Positions 6,535 through 7,043 of a stretch of DNA of 7,043 nucleotides are shown one piece after another. Location of the stretch: NCBI GenBank assembly GCA_964411665.1, contig CAYPMR010000130.1:1-7043 (forward strand), given 5' to 3'. The notes beneath the pieces are model-generated. The model did no database searches. It was not told the DNA's origin and saw nothing but the letters and a program-made list of their open reading frames with translations. Each line of letters opens with the position of its first letter. Within the stretch, counting starts at the first letter, position 1. The DNA comes from CALFCE01 sp964411665. Its GTDB lineage: Bacteria; Pseudomonadota; Gammaproteobacteria; Granulosicoccales; Granulosicoccaceae. Position numbers and translations under genes: made by a program.

Positions 6535-7043
6535 TTAACTTTGTAGCCAACTGAATTCTCCTGAACACCAAAAAAACTCCTGCGAGTTTTTTACAGAGCC
6601 AGCAATATAGTCAGATACTACAAAATCAACCTTTGATCCGTTAGTAATAGCATCATCTTCAACTTGATCATCCAGGTGATAACCAGAGTAGGGCACAGCC
6701 TTACCATAGGGGCGACGAAAGAAAAGCTCGCCAGTCTGATCACGTTGTACGCTGTAACCACCTTCGTGTACCAGTTTATGGTGGGATGAGCACAGCAGTA
6801 CCATGTTCTCAACACTGGTTTTACCACCCTCTGCCCAATGGCGAATATGATGAGCATCAACAAAGCGGGTATTTGAGCAACCGGGAAAACCACAGCCTTT
6901 ATCGCCGGTAGCCAGACCCTTGCTGTTAAACTGCTATACATCAGCGGACGCAAAACCTTACACACCTCATCCGTTACCCACATCCAACACATACAAACTA
7001 GTGCGCGGCAAACCGGTAACCTGGGCCGAACATGATCCACGCC
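6535..7043 (-). pseudogene. Decayed DUF222/HNH endonuclease (13E12-type), 5' part outside window
   Basis: The frame ending at TAA 6537-6535 encodes a clear HNH nuclease C-terminal domain: DKGCGFPGC (6903-6877), VDAHHIRHWAEGG (6861-6823), then VENMVLLCSSHHKLVHEGG and FRRPYGKAVPYSGY. The Cys pairs should bind structural zinc and the HH and later HH/H residues form the nuclease core. Upstream in the same frame are TGA (6969-6967), TAA (6960-6958) and TAG (6936-6934). The first ATG after them (6804-6802) lies beyond CGFPGC and HHIRHW, so no intact nuclease can be made. LATGDKGC resembles the usual RALATRDKGC, and the conserved arginine- and proline-rich stretch before it is garbled, suggesting substitutions plus a frameshift around 6905-6935. 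The last 25 or so codons run through an inverted repeat and may not be native. Related genes are often present in many copies and associated with mobile DNA. Confidence 0.75.
6571..6592 (-). terminator. Hairpin with T-run, possible intrinsic terminator
   Basis: AAAAAACTC-CTGC-GAGTTTTTT forms a 9-bp perfect stem with a 4-base loop. The minus strand has seven Ts at its 3' side (6576-6570), and the plus strand has six, so it could act in both directions. Only three pairs are GC-rich (CTC/GAG), so it would be a weak terminator. It lies inside the 3' end of the HNH remnant's reading frame, about 35 bases before that frame's stop, which suggests the original gene ended earlier or that the tail is not native coding sequence. 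Confidence 0.4.

Noticed and set aside
6618..7040. A 140-codon minus-strand open frame across the HNH region
   Set aside because: It is out of frame with the recognisable HNH domain, and its product matches nothing I know. At most its first part could be a frameshifted remnant of the same decayed gene.
1..7043. CRISPR array, tRNA, rRNA or complete insertion sequence
   Set aside because: No regularly spaced repeats, no cloverleaf-like sequence with a TTC-purine arm, no rRNA segment and no transposase frame were seen on either strand.

Overview
The window looks like chromosomal DNA from a Gram-negative proteobacterium, most likely a marine-type gammaproteobacterium. This is inference from moderate GC, a Tat-exported periplasmic binding protein, compact overlapping operon genes and a DUF222/HNH-type remnant; no rRNA or marker gene confirms it. 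Almost all coding is on the minus strand.

Layout from left to right. Positions 1-83 (plus strand) hold the C-terminal end of an amidinotransferase-superfamily enzyme, with the catalytic GGG-x-HC motif and an RR tail like arginine:glycine amidinotransferase. Positions 84-268 hold a possible small minus-strand ORF, which starts inside the livF stop codon and ends directly against the stop of the amidinotransferase. Positions 269-4878 hold a complete five-gene branched-chain amino acid/amide/urea-type (HAAT) ABC transporter, transcribed right to left: Tat-dependent binding protein, LivH-like permease, LivM-like permease, LivG-like ATPase, LivF-like ATPase. The genes overlap or nearly touch, except for 36 bases between the binding protein and livH. 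The 81-base gap upstream of the binding protein carries a good candidate promoter whose spacer contains a perfect 14-bp palindrome, a likely repressor operator.

Positions 4960-6411 (minus) encode a full-length polytopic membrane protein of about ten helices. It resembles, from memory, a poorly characterised family often labelled 'fenitrothion hydrolase' in databases. Positions 6412-6534 are non-coding and contain a GGGGACAGTTTACCC stretch of the kind seen near mobile or repeated elements. Positions 6535-7043 (minus) carry a decayed DUF222/HNH endonuclease (13E12 type): the zinc/HNH core is readable, but three in-frame stops precede it and no usable start lies before the core. A short hairpin with a T-run lies in its 3' part.

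How the genes fit together: the binding protein, two permeases and two ATPases should form one importer. Its substrate cannot be read from sequence. The nucleotide-binding subunits mix LivF/LivG and UrtE/UrtD-like features, so an amide, urea-like or guanidino compound is as plausible as a branched-chain amino acid. The convergent amidinotransferase neighbour mildly favours a guanidino/arginine link, but it is not in the operon. I do not see a clearly new multi-gene system. The best leads are the operator-in-promoter arrangement, the unexplained membrane protein next to the transporter, and the transporter-amidinotransferase neighbourhood.
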